Made by a program: the position numbers and the translations under genes
Shown: positions 1 through 7,849 of the stretch, piece by piece
Numbering within the stretch: the first letter of the stretch is position 1
Layout: every line of letters starts with the position of its first letter
Assembly: GCA_021810205.1 (NCBI GenBank)
Contig: JAJZJC010000016.1
Coordinates: 1 to 45,062 of the forward strand
DNA: 45,062 bases
Reading direction: 5' to 3'
DNA from: Actinomycetes bacterium
GTDB taxonomy: Bacteria > Actinomycetota > Acidimicrobiia > Acidimicrobiales > RAAP-2
Notes under the pieces: model-generated
Told to the model about the DNA's origin: nothing
The model's input: only the letters and a program-made list of their open reading frames with translations
Database searches by the model: none

Positions 1-272
1 ACACCCGCCGCCCAGCCGGCGGCGGCACCGCCGGGCGCCACACCGCCGAGCATGTGCAGGCACAGCGCTGCAAGGCCGAACGCGCCGGACGCCGACAACA
101 CCGTGGGCGCGGCGTAGAACACCAAGCCCAGCTCGAAGACCGCGAACCCGCCCACCAAGGCAACCGTGACGAGCCGCGCCCAGTCGCTCGGCGCGAGGCA
201 ACGCCCGAGCGGCCGCAGCACACCGGGCAGGGCGACGATCCCAAGCCCCGCCAGCACGAAGGCCACGCCCAC
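1..272 (-). CDS. Truncated multi-spanning membrane protein, possible BlaR1/M56-type partner of BlaI
   Basis: An open frame runs off the left edge, so only about 90 N-terminal residues are visible. They form hydrophobic segments rich in Gly, Ala, Leu and Val separated by short charged loops, as in a polytopic membrane protein. The likely GTG start lies 6 bases after the blaI stop, with a GGAG-like sequence inside the end of blaI, so the two genes should be cotranscribed. Membrane M56 metallopeptidases of the BlaR1 type commonly follow BlaI regulators. The HEXXH motif that would prove it is not inside the window, so the family is inferred from context only. Confidence 0.5.
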   Translation of the reverse strand, partial: MGVAFVLAGLGIVALPGVLRPLGRCLAPSDWARLVTVALVGGFAVFELGLVFYAAPTVLSASGAFGLAALCLHMLGGVAPGGAAAGWAAG

Positions 273-278
273 CGCCGG

Positions 279-647
279 TCAGCTCCGCTCGCCGCCGCCG
301 TCGAGCAGGCGGCGCAGCCGGGCCCGGTCACCGGGCTTGAGGCCGGCGATGAAATAGCTGAGCGCCAGCGGGCGATCCTTGGTGGCACCGAGCACCTCGT
401 CCATACGGGACGCGGCGTAGGCTTCCCGGCTCTTCAGCGGCTGGTACGCGTAAGCGCGACCCGCCGGCTGTCGGTCGAGGCGTCCCTTTCGCCACAGGCG
501 CACCAAGATGGTCATCACCGTGGTGTAGGCCAGCGGACGCTCCCCCGACATGAGCTCGTGGACCTGACCCGGCGTGAGAGGGCCAGCAGCGTCCCACAAG
601 ACGTCCATGACCTCCGCCTCGAGCTCTCCCATCGCCAGCTTCGCCAT
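279..647 (-). CDS. BlaI/MecI/CopY-family transcriptional repressor
   Basis: This 122-residue protein has the BlaI-family layout. The N-terminal winged helix begins MAKLAMGELEAEVMDVLW and includes the family-typical stretch YTTVMTILVRLWRKGRL. A C-terminal dimerisation helix ends near DRARLRRLLDGG. The start at 647 follows a good AGGTGAG ribosome site; longer readings upstream lack one. Such proteins bind inverted repeats as dimers and are released by proteolysis by a BlaR1-type partner, or by copper in CopY. The truncated membrane gene downstream fits the BlaR1 arrangement. A dyad 28 bases upstream suggests autoregulation, and similar dyads occur elsewhere in the window. The signal sensed is unknown. 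Confidence 0.9.
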   Translation of the reverse strand: MAKLAMGELEAEVMDVLWDAAGPLTPGQVHELMSGERPLAYTTVMTILVRLWRKGRLDRQPAGRAYAYQPLKSREAYAASRMDEVLGATKDRPLALSYFIAGLKPGDRARLRRLLDGGGERS

Positions 648-674
648 GCCCGACTCACCTCGCGCCTCGCTACC

Positions 675-691
675 TGCGACGAAGCGTAGTA
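675..691. promoter_or_regulatory. BlaI-type dyad upstream of blaI (site A)
   Basis: TGCGACG-AAG-CGTAGTA is a 7-3-7 inverted repeat with 5 of 7 pairs matching, 28 bases before the blaI start. It closely resembles the site before ccmG (TGCGACA-AGG-TGTAGTA). It probably serves autoregulation. No binding data are available. Confidence 0.5.
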
Positions 692-875
692 CGCCATCCC
701 CAGCCCGGTGGGCTACCATGAGCGACACCCTGTCGTAGACGGCGGACCCGAGACCGGCCGGCCACCAGACGACGAGCCGCCATCCCAGCGCGACGAGCCT
801 GTGCGGCATTTCCGCTGGGGGCGTTGATCGGCCCACGCAGCCAGCGCGGCGCAAGGAGAGGGAGGAGACCACCAC

Positions 876-1658
876 GTGACCAGCCGCAGACGAACCAAGG
901 CGCAGCGCCGCTCCGAAGCGCTGAAAGCACTCGAGGGCCGCCGGCGCCGCGCCCGGATCCTCGGCGCCGCGGTTGGGGCGCTCGTCGTGGCCGGCGCCGG
1001 CACCGGCATCGGAGTCGCCGTCTCGAGCGCCGGAACCGGTGCCCCCTCGGCCCCGAACACCGGCGGCACCCCGGAGCTGAAGCTCGGCTCGCTGGCATCG
1101 CTGGGCACGCTCCAGCCGCCGGGATCACCCGGTCCGGCCGGCCCCGAAGGCGTCCCCATCCCCGCCGCGCCAGGCCTCGCCGGCACGACGAGCGAGGCCG
1201 CCGGCCAGAGCGTCGATGGCATCTCGTGTGACACCAGCGAGCAGACCCTGTTCCACATCCACGCCCACCTCACGATCTTCGTCGATGGCGCCTCCCGCCA
1301 GCTCCCCGCCGGTATCGGGATCCCCGGTGCCCAGGCCCAGAGCACCCCCGAAGGCCCGTTCGTCTCCTCGGGGACGTGCTTCTACTGGCTGCACACCCAC
1401 GCCGCCGACGGCATCATCCACATCGAGTCGCCGGTCCAGCGCACCTACACCCTCGGCGACTTCTTCGACGAATGGGGCGAACCGCTCGGGCCCGGACAGG
1501 TCGGCCCGTACCACGCCAAGGTGACCGGCTTCTACGACGGCAAGCGCTACGAGGCCAACCCACGGGACATCCCGCTGCACGCGCACGCCCAGATCCAGCT
1601 CGATATCGGCACCCCGCTCGTCGCCCCCGAGCACATCACCTTCCCGAACGGTCTGTAG
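876..1658 (+). CDS. Secreted or membrane-anchored His-rich protein of unknown function
   Basis: A GTG start follows a GGAGGAG ribosome site. The 260-residue product has a basic N-terminus (residues 1-27), one hydrophobic segment (about 28-50), a Gly/Pro/Ala linker, and an outward-facing domain from about residue 117. That domain carries HIHAHLTIFVDG (127-138), WLHTHAADGIIHIE (171-184) and a late LHAHAQIQ stretch, with Cys118 and Cys168 possibly paired. Repeated alternating histidines on predicted beta strands suggest a metal-binding beta fold. I do not recognise a named family. It faces away from blaI and converges with the mercury operon. A role in copper or other metal binding outside the membrane is inference. 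Confidence 0.75.
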   Translation: MTSRRRTKAQRRSEALKALEGRRRRARILGAAVGALVVAGAGTGIGVAVSSAGTGAPSAPNTGGTPELKLGSLASLGTLQPPGSPGPAGPEGVPIPAAPGLAGTTSEAAGQSVDGISCDTSEQTLFHIHAHLTIFVDGASRQLPAGIGIPGAQAQSTPEGPFVSSGTCFYWLHTHAADGIIHIESPVQRTYTLGDFFDEWGEPLGPGQVGPYHAKVTGFYDGKRYEANPRDIPLHAHAQIQLDIGTPLVAPEHITFPNGL

Positions 1659-1686
1659 GGGCTTTGGTGGCAGCCCAGCAGCCACA

Positions 1687-1718
1687 CCGCCCGTAGGGCG
1701 GCGCCCCGCCGAGCGGGG
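1687..1718. terminator. Tandem GC hairpins between convergent genes
   Basis: Two perfect 6-3-6 hairpins lie back to back: CCGCCC-GTA-GGGCGG (1687-1701) and CCCCGC-CGA-GCGGGG (1704-1718). They sit between the convergent His-rich gene and the last mercury-operon gene, so they could end transcription both ways. There is no U-tract, as is common in high-GC actinobacteria. Confidence 0.55.
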
Positions 1719-1730
1719 ACCTGGTGGCGG

Positions 1731-2402
1731 TCAGGGGTGGTGGCTGGCGGTGAGCCGGCCGATGGCGCCGAACAGGCCGTTCATCGTGGAGACGAGGGGG
1801 GAGTTCACGTAGGTGATGTGCCCCGAGGAGTCGAGCAGGTAGTAGATCTCGAGCTCGCCGGCGGGGTCGTAGGTGGCGGTGAGCCGGCTCGAGGCCACTC
1901 CCCAGGTCCAGTCGGGGTTGGCCGAGGCGGCGCCGGCGTACTGGCGGGCGAAGGCCGTGATCGACGGGCCGGCCTGGCCGAGATCGCCGGCCAGCTCGAG
2001 CTCCACCACGCGCACGCCGCGCGAGGCGAGGCGGCCGATCTCGCCGGCGAGGGCCTGGGTGCCGGCTTGGCAGCTCGAGCACCAGGTCGTGACCAACCAC
2101 ACGAGGGTCGGGTGACCCCGCAGCGACCCGATCGTGGCATGGCCGCCCGAGGCGGTGGTGAACGACCCGTTCGGAGCGAGCGCGCCCACCCCGGTCGATT
2201 GGGTGGTCGGTGCGCTCGTGGACCTGGAGCTGGAGAGGACCGCCACCACGGCGATGATCGCCGCGACCAGCGCCGCGGTGACGCCCATGCCGACAAGACG
2301 GCGTCGGCGAGCCCTGGCCCGCCGGGCGGCCTCGTTGGCCCGGCGGGTGTTGCCAGGCCGCTGCGCGCCCGTGGCGCGCTTGGGGGCGGACCGCGGGCTC
2401 AC
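1731..2402 (-). CDS. Membrane-anchored thioredoxin-like protein (CSSC)
   Basis: The 223-residue product has a very basic N-terminus, one transmembrane segment (about 37-57) and an extracytoplasmic thioredoxin-like domain with the redox motif CSSC at residues 108-111. The GTG start overlaps the stop of the upstream membrane gene as GTGA, so the two are translationally coupled. It is a clear paralogue of the protein at 3563-4360: both have L(V/L)W...CSSCQA, a PxWTW(G/A) stretch and a TxTYDP/TTAYDP stretch. TlpA/ResA-type proteins reduce or transfer disulfides outside the membrane. Here it may act on the Cys-Cys membrane partners or on metal-thiol adducts; that is inferred from the operon. Confidence 0.85.
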   Translation of the reverse strand: MSPRSAPKRATGAQRPGNTRRANEAARRARARRRRLVGMGVTAALVAAIIAVVAVLSSSRSTSAPTTQSTGVGALAPNGSFTTASGGHATIGSLRGHPTLVWLVTTWCSSCQAGTQALAGEIGRLASRGVRVVELELAGDLGQAGPSITAFARQYAGAASANPDWTWGVASSRLTATYDPAGELEIYYLLDSSGHITYVNSPLVSTMNGLFGAIGRLTASHHP

Positions 2403-3106
2403 GACCGGGACCTCCCGCGTGCGGGGGGAGCCGGGGCGCCGACGCCGACCCCGACAGCTTCTTCCCGTGGAGCGGCCAGCGAGGGCTCCCGGCCGCCGCG
2501 CTGGGCCTGCACCGAGGTCGTGTCCCCGGCGGGCGTCGAGCACTCACCTGCGAAGCACGTGGCGCGGGCGAGCTTGCGCGTCGACCACAGGCCGCTTGCG
2601 ACCACGAGCGCGAGCGCGCCGAGCAGCAGCAGGTTCTGCTTGGTGGCGAAGAAGTAGGTGATGGTCCCGGTGGTGCGCAGCCGGGTGGCGGCCGACAGGC
2701 CGAAGAGCCCGATCACGGTGGGCACGACCGGGCTGCAGCACAAGAAACTCGGGAGCAGGCTCACCACCGCGGCCAGCGCGCCGAGCGGGCCGCCGCGACG
2801 CGCCTCACCCGAGCTCGACCTGGCGGCAAGGACGCCCCGCACCGCGTGGACCTGCAGGGTGAGGACCCACGCCATGGCCAAGGCGAAGGCGACGGTGAAG
2901 GCGAGGTAGCGGGCGTCGAGGTAGTGCCAGTTGGCGAAGGAGACCCGCTGGGTGAAATCGAAGGGGAGCAGGATCGAGTCGCCGAAACCGACGGCGACGA
3001 ACACCGCCGCGAAGACCGCCCGGTCGACCCGGTCGGCGGCCACCTGATGGGCCACCGCGGCCCACGGGTGGCCCTGGTGGATATGGCCCGATCGTGTCCC
3101 GCTCAT
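2399..3106 (-). CDS. Polytopic membrane protein with intramembrane Cys-Cys-Ser-Pro motif
   Basis: The 235-residue product has about five hydrophobic segments. One carries LLPSFLCCSPVVPTVIG, a vicinal cysteine pair next to prolines inside the bilayer, which recalls the thiol pairs of mercury and copper permeases. Further cysteines follow near the C-terminus (ATCFAGEC). Its ATG overlaps the stop of the MerF-like gene (ATGA), and its stop overlaps the next thioredoxin gene (GTGA). I do not recognise a named family. Context suggests transport or transmembrane relay of Hg(II) or thiols. The proline- and charge-rich tail after residue 200 is probably extramembranous. Confidence 0.75.
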   Translation of the reverse strand: MSGTRSGHIHQGHPWAAVAHQVAADRVDRAVFAAVFVAVGFGDSILLPFDFTQRVSFANWHYLDARYLAFTVAFALAMAWVLTLQVHAVRGVLAARSSSGEARRGGPLGALAAVVSLLPSFLCCSPVVPTVIGLFGLSAATRLRTTGTITYFFATKQNLLLLGALALVVASGLWSTRKLARATCFAGECSTPAGDTTSVQAQRGGREPSLAAPREEAVGVGVGAPAPPARGRSRS

Positions 3107-3477
3107 GCGCCAAGGCCGCCGGTGCTTCGCGGTGCGAGCCCGCTTGCGGGCGGCTCGCACCTCCGTGTGTCGTATGCCGCGGCCCGTCGGCGGCGCATGA
3201 CGGCCAGGAGCATGACGGCCGTGGCGACCGCCACTCCCGCACCCAGCCCACCCCAGGCGCCAGCACCTGCGGCCGACAGGGCGACGACGAGGAGCGGCGC
3301 GACGCAGCAGGCGACCGGGACCAACAGCATCGCCAACCAGCCGAAGCCCTTGCGGCTGTCGGAGGGGACGCCAGCGCCGAAACACCGCGTCGAGGCGACC
3401 TGAGACCCAAGCTCGGCCCTCGACGAACGCCCGGGTCCGGCGGCCGCCGGGGTGCGAAGCGAGCGACGCTGGCCCAT
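3103..3477 (-). CDS. MerF-like small two-helix mercury transporter candidate
   Basis: The 124-residue product has two membrane helices. The first contains PVACCVAPLLVVALSAAG, matching the pattern of MerF/MerT helix 1, where a vicinal Cys pair precedes a Pro-Leu-Leu-Val run. The second ends in MRRRRAAA on the cytoplasmic side. Known MerF proteins are about 80 residues; the extra length here is a charged N-terminal extension, so a shorter start is possible. The ATG chosen has GGAAG about 8 bases upstream. Its position three genes after merR in the merA operon supports mercuric ion uptake for reduction. No MerP is seen nearby; the HMA domain of MerA could receive the metal directly. Confidence 0.65.
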   Translation of the reverse strand: MGQRRSLRTPAAAGPGRSSRAELGSQVASTRCFGAGVPSDSRKGFGWLAMLLVPVACCVAPLLVVALSAAGAGAWGGLGAGVAVATAVMLLAVMRRRRAAAYDTRRCEPPASGLAPRSTGGLGA

Positions 3478-3562
3478 CAGCGGCTTCCGCTCGTCCTCGT
3501 GCCGGCCGCGTAGCTCCCCGTCCGTAGAGCCGCGGTGCGCGTCGTGCCCTGCACGGACGCCG

Positions 3563-4360
3563 TCATGGCAGGGTCCCCGACGGAGCTGACGTCGGCGACG
3601 ATGACGAGCCCGGAGGTCGCGTCCCGGTGAGCGAGTCGAGATGGGCCAGCAGGACGCCGATCGTCGACACCGGCGTCGCCCCCGTGTATGCGACCCTGCC
3701 AGCCGGGTCGAGCAGGAAGTACTCGTCTGGGACGCCTTCAGGGTCATAGGCGGTGGTCAGGTGGAGCGAGGCCAGCGCCCACGTCCAGGCAGGGTCCGGG
3801 AACGCCGACTTGGCGTAGGTGCGCCCGAAACTCGCCAGCTCATCGAGGCCCGGTCCGCCGTTGTCGAAGGCGCCGTAGAGACCGAGCGCGAGAACCCGGG
3901 TCCTGGCGGCCGCGAACGCGGAGAGGTGACTCGCCATGACCGGGATGCTCGCCTGGCAGCTGCTGCAGCCGGGAGCGACGAACCACAACAGCGCCGGGTG
4001 GCCTCGGAGAGCGGCCAAGCCGTCGACCTTCCCGTCGAGGAGCGTGTATGGGTAGCTCGGCTCGACGTTGGGGATGACGGTGCTCGCCGCGCGCGAGGGC
4101 GCCGTCCCGGCGACGCCGTCCGGTCGGCCTCGACCAGCTACCCAGGCGCCCAACCCTGCGACGGCGACGACCACACCAAGCACGATGCCGACGCGAGCGT
4201 GGCGCCGCGGCCTGTGGGGCCGCGGGCTTTGCGGCTCGGCGGAGGGAGCTCCCAAGCCCCCGGGGGCGGGCAGGCAAGGAGGCTCCGCGGTCGACGACAA
4301 CGAAAGCCGCCGCGAGCCCGAAGCGCTCACGCGGTGGCCGCGGAGGAAGGGGGCGCTCAT
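3563..4360 (-). CDS. Membrane-anchored thioredoxin-like protein (CSSC), coupled to merA
   Basis: The 265-residue product has an N-terminal Pro/Ser-rich cytoplasmic stretch, a transmembrane helix (about 57-75) and a thioredoxin-like domain with CSSC at 132-135 preceded by LLWFVAPG. Its ATG overlaps the merA stop (ATGA), so it belongs to the mercury operon. It is paralogous to the thioredoxin-like protein at the end of the same operon; the pair flanks the two Cys-Cys membrane proteins. A thioredoxin-fold oxidoreductase is certain in outline. A role in keeping transporter thiols reduced, or in breaking Hg-thiolate bonds outside the membrane, is inference. Confidence 0.85.
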   Translation of the reverse strand: MSAPFLRGHRVSASGSRRLSLSSTAEPPCLPAPGGLGAPSAEPQSPRPHRPRRHARVGIVLGVVVAVAGLGAWVAGRGRPDGVAGTAPSRAASTVIPNVEPSYPYTLLDGKVDGLAALRGHPALLWFVAPGCSSCQASIPVMASHLSAFAAARTRVLALGLYGAFDNGGPGLDELASFGRTYAKSAFPDPAWTWALASLHLTTAYDPEGVPDEYFLLDPAGRVAYTGATPVSTIGVLLAHLDSLTGTRPPGSSSSPTSAPSGTLP

Positions 4361-6003
4361 GCCGCGCAGCACGAGAGCTTGGACACGTCGGTGGTGAAGG
4401 TCTGGGCGACGAGCTTCACCGACTCGGCCATGGTCAGGTAGGGCGCCCAGGTGTCGGCCAGGTCGGCGACGCTGAGCCCGAACTTGACGGCGTAGACGCC
4501 GGCCAAGATGACGTCGCCAGCGCCGTCGGCGACCGCGGAGAGCCCGAGGACCCGGCCCGAACCTCGCTCCGCCACCACCTTCACGCCGCCTCGGGTGTCG
4601 CGGTTCACCCGGGCCCTCGGCACATGGGCGAGGTCGAGCACACGGCACTCGCAGTCGTATCCGGCGGCCCGGGCCGCCTCGTCGGTCAGGCCGACCGCGG
4701 CGATGGTAGGGGTGGTGAAGGTGACCCGGGGAAGGGCGGTATAGTCCATCTCCCGGGTCGCGCCGCCCACGGCGTTGTCGGCGGCGAGGGCCCCCTGGGC
4801 GGCGGCCACGTAGACGAACTGGGGGCCACCGGTCACGTCCCCCGCCGCCCAGATCACCGGGTTGGTCGTGCGCAGCTGGCCGTCGAGCACGAGACGGCCC
4901 TGCCCGTCGAGGGCGACACCGGCGGCGTCCAGGCCGAGTGAGCCGAGCACCGGGCGCCGTCCGGTGGCGACAAGGATCTCGGCCGCCTCGAGCGCTCGGC
5001 GGGCGCCGCCCACCTCGACCTGTACGGTCTTCGGTGTCCCGGGCCCGACGCCCACCACGCTCGCCGCCGTGAGGACCTCGATGCCCTGGTCGGCGAGGGC
5101 CCCGGTGATCCAGGCGGAGACCTCGGGCTCCTCCCCGGGGGCGAGGCGATCCAAGGCTTCGACGATCGTGACCTCGACGCCGAGGTCGGCGAAGAGCTGG
5201 CCCATCTCCAAGCCGATGGCGTTGCCCCCGATCACCACCAGCGAGCCCGGCAGCCGCTCGAGGGCCATCGCCGTGGTGGAGGTGAGGTAGCCGGCGTCCT
5301 CCAGGCCCGGGATCGCCGGCACGAACGGCGCCGAGCCGGTGGCGAGCAAGAAGGCGTCCGCTGCGAGCGTCCTCCCCTCGACGCTCAGGCGATCGGGTCC
5401 GGTGAAGGCGGCGGGGCCCGGGACGATCTCGAAGCCGTAGCTCTCGGCCAGCTCGAGGTACTTCTCTCTCCGCAGGCTCCCGACGATCTCGTCCTTACCT
5501 GCCACGAGGCCAGCCCAGTCCACCCCGAGCTCGGCGGTGGCGACCCGGGGAGGGGGTGGTGGGCCGGCCCGGTGGTAGGTCTCCGCCGCGGCGAGCAGGG
5601 CCTTGGAGGGGATGCAGCCGACGTTCACGCAGGTCCCGCCCACCGTCGCGGCCTCGACCATCGCCACCCGGGCCCCGAGGTTCGACGCCCGGATCGCAGC
5701 CGCGAACGCGGCGCTGCCCGACCCGACGGTGACGAAATCGAACTCTCGGCGACCTCCGCCAGGTCCGCGGTGGTGCGGCGCGACATCGCCGTCCGTCTGG
5801 GTGGTCAGCTCGCCGGGTTGGTAGCCGGCGACGCGCACCGCCTCGAGCGCCGCGGCCGGGTCCCCCTCGAGGGAGAAGCGGACCTCTCCCCGGCGGTGAT
5901 CGGCCCGCGGGTCTTCGGCGCCGAGCGCCCCGAGGGCGGCCTCGATGGCCCGCTCGCAGTGCTCGCAGGTCATGCTCTCGACGACGAGGAGGTACTCAGC
6001 CAC
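4357..6003 (-). CDS. merA: Mercuric reductase MerA
   Basis: MerA is a cytoplasmic flavoenzyme that reduces Hg(II) to volatile Hg(0) with NADPH. All hallmarks are present in about 548 residues: an N-terminal HMA domain with MTCEHC (Cys13 and Cys16), the FAD motif VGSGSAAF, the redox-active pair in GGTCVNVGCIPSK (Cys125 and Cys130), a second Rossmann motif GGNAIGLEMGQ, AAGDVTGGPQFVYVA, and the C-terminal vicinal cysteines LSCCAA that hand Hg to the active site. I prefer GTG 6003 because GGAGGTGA sits 5 bases upstream; GTG 6009 lies inside that site. The gene overlaps the end of the ArsR-type merR by a few bases. Confidence 0.97.
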   Translation of the reverse strand: MAEYLLVVESMTCEHCERAIEAALGALGAEDPRADHRRGEVRFSLEGDPAAALEAVRVAGYQPGELTTQTDGDVAPHHRGPGGGRREFDFVTVGSGSAAFAAAIRASNLGARVAMVEAATVGGTCVNVGCIPSKALLAAAETYHRAGPPPPPRVATAELGVDWAGLVAGKDEIVGSLRREKYLELAESYGFEIVPGPAAFTGPDRLSVEGRTLAADAFLLATGSAPFVPAIPGLEDAGYLTSTTAMALERLPGSLVVIGGNAIGLEMGQLFADLGVEVTIVEALDRLAPGEEPEVSAWITGALADQGIEVLTAASVVGVGPGTPKTVQVEVGGARRALEAAEILVATGRRPVLGSLGLDAAGVALDGQGRLVLDGQLRTTNPVIWAAGDVTGGPQFVYVAAAQGALAADNAVGGATREMDYTALPRVTFTTPTIAAVGLTDEAARAAGYDCECRVLDLAHVPRARVNRDTRGGVKVVAERGSGRVLGLSAVADGAGDVILAGVYAVKFGLSVADLADTWAPYLTMAESVKLVAQTFTTDVSKLSCCAA

Positions 6004-6379
6004 GGTCACCTCCGGTGTCGATGCGCCGGCAGCAGGTGATCGCCGCCTCGTTGCGCTCGAGGAACTCTTCGGCCATTGCGGTCAGCGCCACCACTGACGG
6101 ATCGGCGACCCGGTAGTAGGTGCGCCGCCCCTCGACTCGGGAGGCGACGAAGCCGCACCACACCAGGCACGAGAGGTGCTCGGACACCCGGGCCTGGGAG
6201 AGGCCGAGGCGGCGGACGATCTCGGCTTGGTGCAGCTCGCCGTCAGCGAGCAACAGCGCGAGGATCCGCAGCCGGCTGGCCTCGCCGAGCGCCCGGAACA
6301 GCCGGGCCAACAGCTCGGTGTCGGGCAGCGGGGTCGGGGTGGGCTCCACGATGGGGGCTCGCCCGAGGACGGTGACCAT
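5996..6379 (-). CDS. merR: ArsR/SmtB-type mercury-responsive repressor (Streptomyces-type MerR)
   Basis: The 127-residue product is a winged-helix ArsR-family protein. It has ELLARLFRALGEASRLRILALL, the recognition helix LGLSQARVSEHLSCL, a wing with SRVEGRRTYYRV, and extra cysteines LSCLVWCGF and ITCC near the C-terminus that could bind Hg(II). In Streptomyces lividans the mercury operon is controlled by an ArsR-family protein also called MerR, and this gene sits directly upstream of and overlaps merA. The ATG at 6379 has AAAGGAG about 10 bases upstream. Direct and inverted repeats just upstream provide likely operators. Metal specificity is inferred from the operon. Confidence 0.9.
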   Translation of the reverse strand: MVTVLGRAPIVEPTPTPLPDTELLARLFRALGEASRLRILALLLADGELHQAEIVRRLGLSQARVSEHLSCLVWCGFVASRVEGRRTYYRVADPSVVALTAMAEEFLERNEAAITCCRRIDTGGDRG

Positions 6380-6396
6380 CGGCCATGAACTCCTTT

Positions 6397-6435
6397 GATT
6401 CGATGATTCGATAGCAGCTACTACAGCTGATAATA
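6397..6435. promoter_or_regulatory. Operator region upstream of merR-merA (site E and GATTCGAT repeats)
   Basis: Two perfect tandem copies of GATTCGAT occupy 6397-6412. They are followed by the inverted repeat CAGCT-ACTAC-AGCTG (6415-6429) and a BlaI-like site TACTACA-GCT-GATAATA (6419-6435, right arm 4 of 7). The block starts 18 bases upstream of the merR start, between the ribosome site and the presumed promoter. At least one regulator, probably the ArsR-type MerR, should bind; overlap of two motif types suggests dual control. Confidence 0.5.
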
Positions 6436-6509
6436 GTATTTGCCTAGACGGTTGACTACAAGTCGATGGCGCCTCGGCCGGCGACCGTCGCGGGGGCCTC
6501 GGCCCGAGG

Positions 6510-7331
6510 TCACGGTCGGCCGGTCGGCGGACCCGAGCCGTGCGCCGGTGCCGGCGCGCTGGCCGGGGTGCTGGCCACATCGGCCTCGGCTTTGGCGAGC
6601 GCCGACCTCGCGGCCTGGGCGTCGGCGGCGGGGGGTCCGAGGGCGAGGTAGCTGCGCAGCTCGGTAATGGCCGCGGCAGGGTCGCCGGTCCCCAGGCGAA
6701 CGAGGCCGAGGAGCAGGTGGGGATCGGGGTAGGAAGGATCGGCGCGCTCGGCGTCCTGGATGGAGGCGACACCCCGGGCGAGGAGCGTCGGGTTCTTCGA
6801 GGCCTCCCCGGCGTTGGCGACGATCCAGCCTGAGTAGGCGAGCGCTTCGGGCTCGTTGGGTTGGGCGGCAAGGACCTCCTCGAACAACTTGAGCGCTTGG
6901 AGCTCGTCGCCTCTCACCAGGTCGGCCTGGGCGTCGACCAGCTCGTTGCCGATCGCCGGAGGGAGCGACCCGGTGATGGTCTGGGTGGGCAGGCGGTTGC
7001 CGGCGGAGCCGTCGACCACGAGTCCGGCGCCGAGCGCCGCGCCCGCTACGGCGACGACGACGAGTGCCCGGCGGGCCCGCCGGTGCCGGCTGGTCGGGCC
7101 GGGCGCTTCGGCTGGGCCCGTGTCCCCTTGCGGTTCGGTGTCGTCGGCCGCGAGGGCCGCCAGGACGTCCACCGCCCGGCGTTCGTAGCCGGCCCGCAGC
7201 ACGAGGTAGTCGTCCTCGGCGAGGTCCCCCGCTGCCCGCTCGGCCTCGAGGTCGTCCAGGGAGGCGAGCAGGAAGCGGCGCTCGTCGGTGAGGCGGCCGT
7301 CCTCGTCGCCGAGCGTGGCTCGCTCAGCCAC
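6510..7331 (-). CDS. TPR-containing cytochrome c biogenesis protein, CcmI-like
   Basis: The 273-residue product starts with an acidic helical region (DERRFLLASLDDLEAER), continues with one transmembrane helix (about 73-93) and ends in an outward domain with TPR-like helices (ALKLFEEVLAAQPNEPEALAYSGW; DPHLLLGLVRLGTGDPAAAITELRSYL). This matches the CcmI/CycH plan, in which the TPR domain holds apocytochrome c for haem ligation. The GTG start overlaps the ccmH stop by 8 bases, so ccmF, ccmH and this gene form one operon on the minus strand. The tail is Pro/Ala-rich. Sequence divergence makes the name CcmI likely rather than proven. Confidence 0.75.
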   Translation of the reverse strand: MAERATLGDEDGRLTDERRFLLASLDDLEAERAAGDLAEDDYLVLRAGYERRAVDVLAALAADDTEPQGDTGPAEAPGPTSRHRRARRALVVVAVAGAALGAGLVVDGSAGNRLPTQTITGSLPPAIGNELVDAQADLVRGDELQALKLFEEVLAAQPNEPEALAYSGWIVANAGEASKNPTLLARGVASIQDAERADPSYPDPHLLLGLVRLGTGDPAAAITELRSYLALGPPAADAQAARSALAKAEADVASTPASAPAPAHGSGPPTGRP

Positions 7332-7848
7332 GGCGCGCCTGGTCCAACAGGGCGCGCTCCTCGTCGTTGAGCGGCGCCGCCGTGGTCGGCCGCCACCGCC
7401 GGAACGCCACCGCCAGGCCGGCAAGGGCCGCCACGGCGGCGGCGACGGGCAGCACCCACACCAGCCCGCTCAGCCCCCCCGCCGGTGGCCGCAGCAGGAT
7501 GCCCGGGCCGTAGCGGCTCTCGAGGTAGGCCTCGATCTGGGCCTGTCTCTGCCCGGCGAGGAGGCGCTGGCGGATGGTGGCGCGCACCGCGGCTGCGGTC
7601 TGGGTCCCCGACATCGCCGCCGTCTCGTCCTCACACGAGGGGCAGCGGACCTGGTTGGCGATGGCCGCCACCTGCTGGTCGAGGCTCTGGGGGCGGTGGC
7701 TGGCAAAGGCGTCGTAGCCGAGAGCGGCACCGAGGGCGACGAGCATCGCCAGCCACACAAGGCCGAGCCGCCACCGGCGAGCGCCCCTGCGGGCGAGCCG
7801 GGCGACTGGTGCGACTGGGGCGACAGCGGGCTCAGCAGTCTCGCCCAT
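7324..7848 (-). CDS. ccmH: CcmH/CycL thiol-disulfide protein of cytochrome c maturation
   Basis: The 174-residue product has an N-terminal transmembrane helix (about 29-44), then the CcmH signature VRCPSCEDETAAMS with the redox pair Cys-Pro-Ser-Cys, the conserved IRQRLLAGQ...IEAYLESRYG region, a second transmembrane helix and a short basic tail. CcmH keeps the CXXCH motif of apocytochrome c reduced for haem attachment by CcmF. The usual motif is RCxxC, satisfied here. It lies one base after ccmF and overlaps the CcmI-like gene. Confidence 0.92.
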   Translation of the reverse strand: MGETAEPAVAPVAPVARLARRGARRWRLGLVWLAMLVALGAALGYDAFASHRPQSLDQQVAAIANQVRCPSCEDETAAMSGTQTAAAVRATIRQRLLAGQRQAQIEAYLESRYGPGILLRPPAGGLSGLVWVLPVAAAVAALAGLAVAFRRWRPTTAAPLNDEERALLDQARRG

Positions 7849-7849
7849 C

